Origin: Deltaproteobacteria bacterium
GTDB lineage: Bacteria; Desulfobacterota; Desulfarculia; Adiutricales; Adiutricaceae
Length of the DNA stretch: 6,439 nt
NCBI GenBank assembly: GCA_031288745.1
Contig: JAITQT010000058.1
Location: 1-6,439 of the forward strand
Reading direction: 5' to 3'
The notes under the pieces are model-generated. The model was not told the DNA's origin. It ran no database searches and was given only the letters and a program-made list of their open reading frames with translations. The position numbers were made by a program, and so were the translations under genes. Positions 1 to 6,280 of this stretch are shown here, one piece after another (positions within the stretch are counted from its first letter, which is position 1; each line of letters begins with the position of its first letter).

Positions 1-1005
1 TGCCTGGCCTTTGTGGTGGCTGGCTATTCCAGCCGGCATGGATACGGGCTTATTGAAAGCCGGCAGTACTTGCCGGACCAGTGGACTGAAAAAGAGTTCG
101 CCGAGAAAAGGAAAAAAACCGGCATTCCTGACGACATGAATTTCAAGACGAAAAACGAGATCGCTTTGGATTTGGTCAATTCCATCCAGGCCGACGGGCA
201 GTTTTCCTTTGATTTTGTCGCTGCCGATGGGGCATTCGGCCATGACGCCGACTTTTTGAAAGGATTACCGAATGGGGTTAGATATTTTGCCACAATCCAC
301 TCTGACGACAAGTTCTTCGTGACTGAGCCGCAAGTGTCTACTCCAGCTTGGTCAGGGTGAGGCCGACCGCCAACGAAGCCAAAAGCTGATGAAAAGCCAA
401 TGGAGGCGAGGCGGATAGTTAGTGAATCCGAAACTCAATGGAGAGAGGTGGTATTTGGGCTCGGTTCTAAGGGGTTGGTGCTAGGGTATGAAAAACTTCT
501 CCGGGTTTATGAGTCCAGCAATGGGTTATCAGGCGAGAAGGTATGGCTACCCGCGAGGCAATTGAGTGACGGAAGTGTCAAATATTCTGTCAGTAACGCT
601 GCGGAGGATACACCAGCTGAAAAATTCCGGAACTGGCGCTACGGCGATGGCCGATAGAGCAATGCTTTGAAGAATGTAAATCGGATCTTCACTTGGACCA
701 CTATGAAGGAAGGTCTTGGAGCGGCTGGCGGCGGCATTTCCTTATAGTATTTGTGGGTCATCTGTTTTTGCAACTCATGCGCGGGAAGTTCTCAGTTAGC
801 TTTAGATGATCTTTCCGAGCAAGGTAAATAGGTTTACAAAGCCGTTAATGAGGGAGAGGACGATCTGTTTAGCGCAGTATTAACGGGGGATGACTCTTTA
901 GTTATGAAAGCTTTTAAAACTATTAGCTATAGGTTAAAAACCTCTTCAAAATCGTTCTATTCAGATTGGAAAAAATTGTTTCCTCGTTTATCTTTAGTAA
1001 TTTGA
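1..1005 (+). pseudogene. IS701-like DDE transposase, decayed remnant (5' end outside window)
   Basis: The reading frame is open from base 1 and encodes a DDE transposase core resembling the IS701 family: AGYSSRHGYGLI, then a YLPDQW and GIPDD stretch, then VAADGAFG, whose Asp (226-228) is the likely second catalytic acid. The frame is broken four times. TGA at 358-360 lies between WSG and GRPPTKP, where families usually have Arg, so a CGA-to-TGA change is likely. A one-base loss near 621-630 moves the frame to ELALRRWPIEQCFEECK, which carries the R-(3)-E-(6)-K signature with Glu at 657-659. A one-base gain near 801-803 restores the first frame (LDDLSEQGK). TAG follows at 829-831. The tail (AFKTISYRLKTSSKSFYSDW) runs to TGA at 1003-1005. 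Stitched together, the pieces give one continuous C-terminal two thirds or more of a transposase. It cannot make active enzyme. The terminal repeat and exact right end were not identified. The family name rests on recalled motif similarity. Confidence 0.85.
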
Positions 1006-1068
1006 GAAGAATGTTGATGATTAAATAAATGATCTACTGTTGTAGTACTAGCCTTTAGGGAGAATATA

Positions 1069-1539
1069 ATGGCCGAGATTAATAAAGATGAACTTAAAGA
1101 CATGGTGCGTCAGATAATCGCCGAGATCCTTAAAGAAAATCGCGGACCTCAACCAGGTCCCCCGACTCCTTCTTGGAAAGAACTCGATCCCAGCGGCATC
1201 ATGGGCGTTCGCCTCAGTCAAGTAAAGCCCGAGCCCTTTGACACAGGCAAACAAGACGATAAAGTCTTTTTAAAAGATATTAGCTCTCTTCCTGAAAGCC
1301 CCAGGCTCGGCTTTGGGGTCATGGAGATGGACCAATCTACCTTTAAGTGGACCCTTAACTACGACGAGGTAGACTACGTGATAGAGGGAGTTTTAGATAT
1401 CCTCATCAACGGACGCAAAATCTCGGCTAAAGCCGGAGAGGTTATATTTATTCCCGCTAAATCGACCATAGAATTTTCCGCCGCTGGTTTTGTTAGATTT
1501 TTCTACGTCGTCTATCCGGCTAACTGGTACGAGCAATAA
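1069..1539 (+). CDS. eutQ: EutQ-like ethanolamine utilization cupin protein (short form)
   Basis: A 156-residue protein whose C-terminal half is the EutQ cupin: FKWTLNYDEVDYVIEG (92-107), KAGEVIFIPAKSTIEF (121-136) and terminal YPANW (149-153) closely track enterobacterial EutQ. In Salmonella, EutQ has been reported to have acetate kinase activity and to support BMC assembly; whether this form does so is unknown. It is much shorter than the roughly 230-residue enterobacterial protein and lacks the first 80 or so residues. It begins instead with an amphipathic helix (about 4-23, hydrophobics L9, M12, V13, I16, I17, I20, L21) and a Pro/Gly-rich linker (RGPQPGPPTP), the usual layout of a BMC encapsulation peptide. 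ATG at 1069 is preceded by AGGGAGA at 1057-1063. It is the first intact gene after the transposase remnant, 63 bases away, and leads eutT and eutA. No convincing promoter was seen in 1006-1068. Confidence 0.9.
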   Translation: MAEINKDELKDMVRQIIAEILKENRGPQPGPPTPSWKELDPSGIMGVRLSQVKPEPFDTGKQDDKVFLKDISSLPESPRLGFGVMEMDQSTFKWTLNYDEVDYVIEGVLDILINGRKISAKAGEVIFIPAKSTIEFSAAGFVRFFYVVYPANWYEQ

Positions 1540-1602
1540 GGCTACAACTAAACTTTATTGAAAATTTTTTAAGCCACTAATTTAAGGCTAAGAAGGGTTT
1601 TT

Positions 1603-2358
1603 ATGAAAGCACTGACCGAAACCGAGCTAAGACGGCTTTTAAAAGATCGCGTCGTTGAGGCTTGGACCATCCCGCCGGGCACGGTGCCTACCCCGGCGGC
1701 CCTCGATTTTCTTAAAGATCGCGGTATAAAGCCCCTCTACGACGCCCCTATTAACGCTCTTAAAGACGCCTTTTTTAGACCTCTTCCTCCCGGCTCATAT
1801 ATAGGCCCCAACGGGGAGGCCCTCGACCATAAGCCTGAGGGGCTAACTCATCTATCGGGCCGCTCGTTGGTAAATAAAAATCACCCCACTATCATCTTTC
1901 GCGGTAAGCTAGATAGCTTATGCGCTGAAATCATTTGCGCTCAGCTTAAAGGAGCTGAACTTGGGCGAGATGATTTTGTCAACGATTTAGAAGAAATCCT
2001 TTCTTTTGTCCGTTCTCTCCTACCCGCCGAGCTTAAAGGCCAAAAAGTTCTTCAGTTTCGCCTTTTAGGCTACGAGCCCCAAACGATTAAAGATATGAGC
2101 CATAATCCGGTTAAATATTTCGGGCATAGACACATGAAAACTAGCTGGAAAATGGGCCCGTTATCAATATATCTTAACCGCTTGCGCGCTCAAGTAAGAG
2201 AGACTGAACTGTCGGCCGCAGCCGCCTTAGGCTCTCCCGACGGCGAAGACGGCCGCCAAGATATCATTATGGCCCTAAATAGACTCTCTAGCCTATTTTA
2301 TGTTTTAATGTTTAAGTATTTGCCTCTCGGTTTTCAACCCGAAAGCTCGGGCATTTAG
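1603..2358 (+). CDS. eutT: EutT-type ATP:cob(I)alamin adenosyltransferase
   Basis: A 251-residue protein that would transfer adenosine from ATP to cob(I)alamin, making the AdoCbl needed by ethanolamine ammonia-lyase. The order of conserved blocks matches EutT: an N-terminal domain (1-48, with TPAALDFLKDRGIK at 30-43), GLTHLSGRSLVNKNHP (80-95), MSHNPVKYFGHRH (165-177), LNRLRAQVRETE (191-202) and ALNRLSSLFYVLM (224-236). The last two are the helical adenosyltransferase core shared with PduO. The HX11CCX2C metal-binding motif of Salmonella EutT is absent: the only cysteines are C107 and C112, and the stretch that should carry the motif (about 62-80) has none. The N-terminal domain resembles the one missing from this locus's EutQ. 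The ATG at 1603 has AAGGG at 1593-1597 upstream. A 63-base gap follows eutQ and eutA starts 11 bases after the stop, so the three genes are probably one transcript. Confidence 0.9.
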   Translation: MKALTETELRRLLKDRVVEAWTIPPGTVPTPAALDFLKDRGIKPLYDAPINALKDAFFRPLPPGSYIGPNGEALDHKPEGLTHLSGRSLVNKNHPTIIFRGKLDSLCAEIICAQLKGAELGRDDFVNDLEEILSFVRSLLPAELKGQKVLQFRLLGYEPQTIKDMSHNPVKYFGHRHMKTSWKMGPLSIYLNRLRAQVRETELSAAAALGSPDGEDGRQDIIMALNRLSSLFYVLMFKYLPLGFQPESSGI

Positions 2359-2360
2359 GA
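2357..2360 (+). promoter_or_regulatory. Shine-Dalgarno of eutA overlapping the eutT stop codon
   Basis: AGGA at 2357-2360 shares its first two bases with the eutT TAG stop (2356-2358) and sits nine bases before TTG at 2370-2372. This spacing supports TTG as the eutA start and suggests translational coupling between eutT and eutA. Confidence 0.6.
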
Positions 2361-2369
2361 CGCAAAAAA

Positions 2370-3815
2370 TTGGCCGACAACCTTATCAGCGTCGGTATCG
2401 ATTTGGGCACCACAACCACCCAAGTTATCTTTAGCCGCATAACCGTGGAAAACTTAGCCGGAGCGGCCTCGGTGCCTAAAGTAGCCATTATCAATAAAAA
2501 AATTGTCCACAAAGGCGCTATCCGCTTTACCCCCTTACTAGCCCCCAACATAATCGACGCGGAAAAGGCCTTGGCCTTAGTCGAAGAAGAGTACGAGAAA
2601 GCAGGCTTTAAGCCCTCCGACATTAGTGCTGGCGCGGCCATAATCACCGGTGAGACGGCGAGAAAAGAAAATAGCCAAGCCGTTTTAAGGACTCTTAGCG
2701 GACTAGCCGGTGAATTTGTGGTGGCAACGGCTGGAAGCGATCTAGAATCGATCTTAGCTGGCCGGGGGGCTGGAACGGCTGAAATTAGTAAGCTAGATCC
2801 TCAAAAGCCCCTAGCTAATTTAGACGTGGGCGGCGGCACCACCAACATCGCAGTTTTTTTAGACGGAAGGCCCGTTGACACTTCCTGCCTCGATATTGGT
2901 GGAAGGCAAATAACGGTTGATACCAGAAAAAAAACAATCTTTCACATATCAGAAAAGTATTTGCGTTTGGCTAGGGACCTTTCGCTCGATTTAGAAGTTG
3001 GTTCAGTAGCCGACCTAAAGGCCCTAGAAAAACTTTGCCTTCGCCTTAGTCAAATTATGGCTCAAGCTCTGGGCTTAATTGAGGCTAATGATAAGGACCT
3101 CGATCTCTTTATCACTGCTCATCGGCTAAAAAAAACCTGGCCTCTTGCTGCGCTCACCTTTAGCGGGGGCGTGGCCGACTACGTTTACGAGGCCAATGTT
3201 GAAGATCCTTTTCTCTACGGCGATATTGGGCCCCTGTTGGGTCGCTCTATCGCCACTTGCCCAGCTTTAGGCCTAATACCTTTTATCAAGCCCTATGAAA
3301 CCATTAGAGCTACCGTAGTTGGGGCCGGGGCCAACTCTTTAGCCTTAAGCGGCTCGACTATAACCGTTAGTCACCCAGAGGTTTTGCCTTTAAAAAATCT
3401 GCCTATCTTAAAGCTAACCGCTCAAGATGAGGATGATAATTACAAATGGCTTCCCTCTAAGCTTTCTGAAAAGCTAAACTGGTTTCAAGACAGTGAAGAG
3501 GGCGGTTACCAGATAGTGGCCATCGCTCTAACCGGGCCCCTTAACCCCTCTTACGATCAAGTTCTAAACCTAAGGGATCGCTTAATTGAGGCTTTAGACG
3601 ATTACTTAAGATTTAACGATATCCTAATTATCGCGGTAGAAAACGATTTAGCCAAGAGCCTTGGTCAAGCGTTAAGGTCAAAACTAGCCGACAAAAAGAT
3701 AATTTCCCTAGATTCTATCGAGGTCGACGACGGAGACTATCTTGACATTGGTCTCCCCGTGGCCGGAGGCCGGGTGGTTCCGTTAGTGGTTAAGACCCTT
3801 ATCTTTGGCCGATAA
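2370..3815 (+). CDS. eutA: EutA, ethanolamine ammonia-lyase reactivating factor
   Basis: A 481-residue protein of the actin/Hsp70-like ATPase fold, close in length to enterobacterial EutA (about 467). EutA exchanges inactivated cobalamin in ethanolamine ammonia-lyase for fresh AdoCbl at the cost of ATP. Visible motifs are the phosphate-1 loop VGIDLGTTTTQVIF (8-21), IITGETARK (91-99), FVVATAGSDLESILAG (116-131), the phosphate-2 loop LDVGGGTTNIAVF (151-163), LTFSGGVADYVY (262-273), DIGPLL (285-290), TVVGAGANSLALSGSTI (315-331) and the C-terminal GDYLDIGLPVAGGRVVPLVVKT (455-476, same order as in EutA). No frameshift or lost motif was seen. It starts at TTG, just after MADNLIS-type residues expected for the family, with the overlapping AGGA noted separately. 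Its presence implies that eutBC are or were elsewhere in the locus. A large fold-back sequence begins three bases after its stop. Confidence 0.94.
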   Translation: MADNLISVGIDLGTTTTQVIFSRITVENLAGAASVPKVAIINKKIVHKGAIRFTPLLAPNIIDAEKALALVEEEYEKAGFKPSDISAGAAIITGETARKENSQAVLRTLSGLAGEFVVATAGSDLESILAGRGAGTAEISKLDPQKPLANLDVGGGTTNIAVFLDGRPVDTSCLDIGGRQITVDTRKKTIFHISEKYLRLARDLSLDLEVGSVADLKALEKLCLRLSQIMAQALGLIEANDKDLDLFITAHRLKKTWPLAALTFSGGVADYVYEANVEDPFLYGDIGPLLGRSIATCPALGLIPFIKPYETIRATVVGAGANSLALSGSTITVSHPEVLPLKNLPILKLTAQDEDDNYKWLPSKLSEKLNWFQDSEEGGYQIVAIALTGPLNPSYDQVLNLRDRLIEALDDYLRFNDILIIAVENDLAKSLGQALRSKLADKKIISLDSIEVDDGDYLDIGLPVAGGRVVPLVVKTLIFGR

Positions 3816-3817
3816 AC

Positions 3818-3960
3818 TAAAATCCCTAATTTTAATCGAAGCGTAAAAAATCACCTTTATCAGTCCTTAAATTTGTAACAGAGCCTTTTTACTAGTTAAA
3901 TTTTTAGACTATTTTGCTTTTAAGAGGTTTTTGCGCTTCGATCAATTTTTAGGGCTTTTA
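3818..3960 (+). repeat. Long imperfect inverted repeat (fold-back, possible MITE or structured RNA)
   Basis: The arms 3818-3849 and 3928-3960 pair over about 28 positions. The pairs are TAAAA with TTTTA at the outer ends, CCCTAA (3824-3829) with TTAGGG (3949-3954), a perfect nine-base ATCGAAGCG (3835-3843) with CGCTTCGAT (3934-3942), then a T-G pair and AAAAA with TTTTT. Inside the 78-base loop a second fold-back is visible: AGTC (3862-3865) with GACT (3907-3910) and AAATTT (3869-3874) with AAATTT (3898-3903), plus AAC with GTT. The outermost bases are TA on both sides, as in TA-targeting miniature elements, but a transposon origin is inference. It could instead be a transcript-end structure of eutA. 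Confidence 0.6.
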
Positions 3961-3982
3961 ATGTAAATTAACTTACCGTATC

Positions 3983-4017
3983 CGTTCACCAATGTGAACG
4001 TTTAAGGGCCCGTTCAC
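3983..4017 (+). promoter_or_regulatory. CGTTCAC palindrome plus third half-site, possible operator or RNA switch
   Basis: CGTTCAC (3983-3989) and GTGAACG (3994-4000) form a perfect 7-4-7 inverted repeat with loop CAAT. CGTTCAC recurs exactly at 4011-4017. The middle copy can pair with either outer copy, so two hairpins exclude each other. As DNA, it looks like a dyad operator with an extra half-site one turn downstream. No regulator can be named from the sequence; it is not a Rex site, whose half-sites face the other way. Confidence 0.5.
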
Positions 4018-4026
4018 AAGAGAGAA

Positions 4027-4187
4027 AGTTGCGGTGCCAACTCTATTGAAAGGGAAGACACATACCGCAACAATGTAGCCCCCTATAGGAGCTTAGTAAT
4101 TTTAATATTAATCCAAGTTAAAATATATGGTTGGAGCACCGAGCTAAGTAGAACCCTCAAAAGAACTAATGTTAAGCTCTTAAGGGT
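4027..4187 (+). promoter_or_regulatory. Structured leader of pduS with partial cobalamin-riboswitch resemblance
   Basis: The words GGTGCC (4033-4038), AAAGGGAA (4049-4056) and CCGCAACaaTGTA (4065-4077) occur in the order found in cobalamin riboswitches, and AGAACCCTC (4150-4158) loosely recalls their 3' ACCTGCC box. The GTGAAA-containing P5 arm that should lie between GGGAA and CCGCAAC is missing, with only about eight bases there. Competing helices are also possible: GTTGCGG (4028-4034) with CCGCAAC (4065-4071), CGGTGC (4032-4037) with GCACCG (4136-4141), TCCAA (4112-4116) with TTGGA (4131-4135), 4086-4096 with 4172-4182 (11 pairs, two wobble) and ACCCT (4153-4157) with AGGGT (4183-4187). 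Short pairings of this size arise by chance in AT-rich sequence. A decayed or divergent B12 element is one reading; unrelated structure is another. Confidence 0.3.
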
Positions 4188-4235
4188 ATGCTAAAACTTA
4201 AATTACAACTCGAAAGTCGCTACCAGCCGCAACGT

Positions 4236-4240
4236 GGAGA
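4236..4240 (+). promoter_or_regulatory. Shine-Dalgarno deciding the pduS start
   Basis: GGAGA at 4236-4240 lies nine bases before TTG at 4250, 12 before GTG at 4253 and 27 before ATG at 4268. Spacing favours TTG. No comparable purine-rich site precedes the ATG at 4268, though that ATG would give a start nearer the usual family N-terminus. Confidence 0.5.
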
Positions 4241-4249
4241 AAAAAAGAC

Positions 4250-5635
4250 TTGGTGAACGGTTACACTATGAATAAAGAACAACTCATAGCCGCCGCTAAA
4301 AAGGCCGGAGTCGTCGGGGCCGGCGGGGCTGGTTTTCCGACGGCGGTAAAGCTAAACGCTAACCCGGAATATATTGTGATTAACGGGGCCGAATGCGAGC
4401 CACTCCTTAAAGTGGACCAATCTCTAGCTGAGGCGAGTTCGGAGTCGCTAATTGAGGGATTAAATCTACTAGTTGAAACGTTAGGGGCTAAGGAAGGGAT
4501 CTTTGCTCTTAAGGCCAAATACTATGGAGCGGTTAAGGCGCTAAATAAGGCCGCTGAAAATTTTCCTACTATTTCGATTAAAAGCTTAGGTAACTACTAC
4601 CCTTTAGGCGACGAACAAATTTTAATCTACGAGGTCTTGGGGCGGATAGTGGCCGAAGGTGGTCTGCCCTTAGGCCGCGGGGCCATAGTCGTTAACGTTG
4701 AGAGCCTAATGAACTTAAGGGCCGCGGCTATTGACGATAGGGCAGTAGTAGAAAAATATTTAACCGTAACTGGTGAAATTAATAAGCCGGCTACCTATAA
4801 AGTCCCAGTAGGCTTAAGCGTAAGAGAAATAATAGAAGCCTCGGGAGGAGCCAAAATTAAAGATCTTGCGGTCATAAATGGCGGACCAATGATGGGGAGT
4901 TTAATTGAAGATTTAAACTCGCCCATTACTAAAACTACCAAGGGGCTCATCGTTTTAGATAGGTCTCACCCTCTTATAAGCTCTAAAAGTCGCTCGCTAA
5001 CTCAAATGATGCGTCAAGCTAGGACCGCTTGTTGCCACTGTTATTATTGCACCGACTTATGTCCCAGATATCTTTTGGGCCATAGACTTTACCCGGATAA
5101 GGTCATGCGGCTTTCCTCATACGCGACGATGGGTGAAAAGGGAGATAGCGAATTTATTGGTACTGAAGCCAACCCAGGCCCCTCCCAGGTCTTTCTTTGC
5201 TGCGAGTGCGGCTTATGCGAGCTAGTTTGCGTCATGGGCCTTCAGCCCTGGCGGCTTAACCGCGAACTTAAAGCCCGTTTAGGCCCTGAGGCTGCTAAGG
5301 CCTTTAAAAAGCTCGAGCCACAAAAGGTTAACCCTTTTAGAGAATTTAGGCGTTACCCAATCCCTAAATTAATTAATAAGCTGGGACTTGAATCTTACGA
5401 TAAACTCTCAGCCCCTTTAACCGATTACCCCAGCCAGGCTAAAAAGGTGACCCTCCTTTTAAAGCAGAGCTTGGGGACCCCGTCGATAGCCCAAGTTAAA
5501 TTAGGAGATAGAGTGAAAAAAGGCGAGGTCGTAGCTACGCCGCCTCAAGGGTCTCTAGGTTCGATTATTCACTCTTCCATCGACGGAAAGGTTGAACAAG
5601 TATTATCAGATCGAATAGTCGTTACAGCCGACTAA
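4250..5635 (+). CDS. pduS: PduS-like cobalamin reductase / RnfC-like flavin Fe-S protein
   Basis: A 461-residue protein (443 if translated from the ATG at 4268). PduS-type proteins bind FMN and two [4Fe-4S] clusters, oxidise NADH, and reduce cob(III/II)alamin for an adenosyltransferase or pass electrons to the BMC shell. Visible parts in order are the glycine-rich loop AGVVGAGGAGFPT (19-31), INGAECEPLLKVDQ (44-57), an RnfC-like core through NVESLMNL (149-156), an SLBB-like segment (about 170-220, LTVTGEI to INGGPMMG), cluster motif C261-x2-C264-x2-C267-x3-C271-P, second cluster motif C317-x2-C320-x2-C323-x3-C327, and a C-terminal barrel-sandwich-like domain (about 400-461, VKLGDRVKKGEVVA). 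All eight ligand cysteines are present, and each motif has one extra adjacent Cys (262, 318). It lies 27 bases upstream of pduT, so the pair is likely co-translated. Finding it beside eutT suggests it feeds EutT or NADH recycling; this is inference. Confidence 0.92.
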   Translation: MVNGYTMNKEQLIAAAKKAGVVGAGGAGFPTAVKLNANPEYIVINGAECEPLLKVDQSLAEASSESLIEGLNLLVETLGAKEGIFALKAKYYGAVKALNKAAENFPTISIKSLGNYYPLGDEQILIYEVLGRIVAEGGLPLGRGAIVVNVESLMNLRAAAIDDRAVVEKYLTVTGEINKPATYKVPVGLSVREIIEASGGAKIKDLAVINGGPMMGSLIEDLNSPITKTTKGLIVLDRSHPLISSKSRSLTQMMRQARTACCHCYYCTDLCPRYLLGHRLYPDKVMRLSSYATMGEKGDSEFIGTEANPGPSQVFLCCECGLCELVCVMGLQPWRLNRELKARLGPEAAKAFKKLEPQKVNPFREFRRYPIPKLINKLGLESYDKLSAPLTDYPSQAKKVTLLLKQSLGTPSIAQVKLGDRVKKGEVVATPPQGSLGSIIHSSIDGKVEQVLSDRIVVTAD

Positions 5636-5662
5636 AACGATATTAGCTTAAAGGTAATCTTT

Positions 5663-6211
5663 ATGAGCCTCGCTTTAGGATTAGTGGAATTTAAAACTGT
5701 GCCGGTGGCCGTAGCGGCGACCGACGAAATGCTTAAGGCCTCTGAGGTTGAGCTTATACTTGCCTCCCCCGTCTGCCCAGGTAAGTTTATTACCCTAGTC
5801 TCAGGTCCCGTAGCCGAGGTAACCACGGCGGTCACAAAGGCTTGCGATGCAGGAAATATCTTTGTAGTTGAAAGTCACGTCATCGCTAACGTCGATAACG
5901 CTGTCATCCCAGCCGTCTCGGGAACTAATTACGTTGAAAAAATAGAGGCCTTAGGCCTTATCGAAACCTTTGCCGCTGTCTCGGCCATTTGGGCTGGCGA
6001 CGCCATAGCTAAATCGGCTAACGTCTCTTTACTTGAAATTAGATTGGCCCGAGGTTTGGGCGGCAAAGGTGAAGTCATCTTCACCGGTCAATTAGGTCCT
6101 GTGGAAGCGGCCAGCCGAGCGGCTCAAGATAGGTTGGAGCGCGACGGCTCTATAGTTAGCTCCGTGGTCATCCCCAGGCCCCACAAGGCCCTGTGGGGCG
6201 CACTAGCCTAA
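5663..6211 (+). CDS. pduT: PduT-like trimeric tandem-BMC shell protein with Fe-S site
   Basis: A 182-residue protein of two BMC domains: the first about 3-85 (ALGLVEFKTVPVAVAATDEM onward), the second about 95-170 (ALGLIETFAAVSAIWAGDA onward). PduT-type trimers sit in the microcompartment shell and hold a [4Fe-4S] cluster at the three-fold pore, ligated by Cys38 from each subunit. This protein has C38 within SPVCPGKF, so the cluster site is kept. Other PduT landmarks are VIANVDNAVIPAVSG (71-85), GLGGKGEVIFTG (about 130-141) and the tail VVIPRPHKALW (168-178). Length matches the family. The ATG at 5663 has AAAGG at 5650-5654. Together with PduS upstream, it suggests an electron path between cytosol and compartment lumen. 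The 3' end of the gene contains a strong hairpin (6178-6199). Confidence 0.94.
   Translation: MSLALGLVEFKTVPVAVAATDEMLKASEVELILASPVCPGKFITLVSGPVAEVTTAVTKACDAGNIFVVESHVIANVDNAVIPAVSGTNYVEKIEALGLIETFAAVSAIWAGDAIAKSANVSLLEIRLARGLGGKGEVIFTGQLGPVEAASRAAQDRLERDGSIVSSVVIPRPHKALWGALA
6178..6199 (+). repeat. Strong hairpin inside the 3' end of pduT
   Basis: GCCCCACA (6178-6185) and TGTGGGGC (6192-6199) form a perfect eight-base, GC-rich stem with loop AGGCCC, ending 9 bases before the pduT stop. No T run follows, so a standard intrinsic terminator is not supported. It may shield the transcript 3' end or arise from codon choice over PRPHKALWG. Confidence 0.55.
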
Positions 6212-6280
6212 ACCGAAGTTCCTTGGGTAAGAAAAAAAAAGGATGTAATTTTCAATAGTTATAAAAAAAATTGTTTTTTC

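Larger units (their letters stand above)
3816..4249 (+). other. 434-base non-coding gap between eutA and pduS, rich in inverted repeats
   Basis: No coding frame of credible length was seen on either strand. The gap holds, in order, a 143-base fold-back element (3818-3960), a CGTTCAC palindrome with a third half-site copy (3983-4017), and a structured stretch with cobalamin-riboswitch-like words (4027-4187). A weak sigma70-like pair, TTGAAA (4046-4051) and AACAAT (4069-4074) with 17 bases between, could be a promoter but overlaps the structured region and matches poorly at -10. No GC-rich hairpin followed by a clean T run was seen. PduS/PduT may therefore be separately controlled from eutQTA. 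Confidence 0.8.

Noticed and set aside
832..1005. Separate small gene encoding VYKAVNEGEDD...
   Set aside because: It has no start codon or ribosome site at its beginning and reads in the same frame as the restored transposase, with a tail like a transposase C-terminus.
1048..1254. Minus-strand 68-codon frame over the start of eutQ
   Set aside because: Antisense to a confidently assigned gene, with no recognisable domain. The same applies to minus-strand frames at 24-311, 2312-2647, 4261-4518 and 5632-5835.
3983..4000. Rex-type redox operator
   Set aside because: Rex sites read TTGTGAA-N4-TTCACAA; here the half-sites face the opposite way.
4031..4039. On the minus strand, TGGCACCGC matches the T-box antiterminator word
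   Set aside because: Nothing else of a T-box leader is present, and transcription on that strand would run antisense into eutA rather than into a tRNA-ligase or amino-acid gene.
4027..4042. ANTAR-type hexaloop hairpin (AGTTG, loop CGGTGC, CAACT), as expected for EutV targets
   Set aside because: The loop lacks A at position 1 and G at position 4, and no second paired hexaloop hairpin follows.
6230..6280. Terminator for pduT from the long A and T tracts
   Set aside because: The tracts pair only as A-T stems without a GC core followed by T residues, so an intrinsic terminator is not supported.
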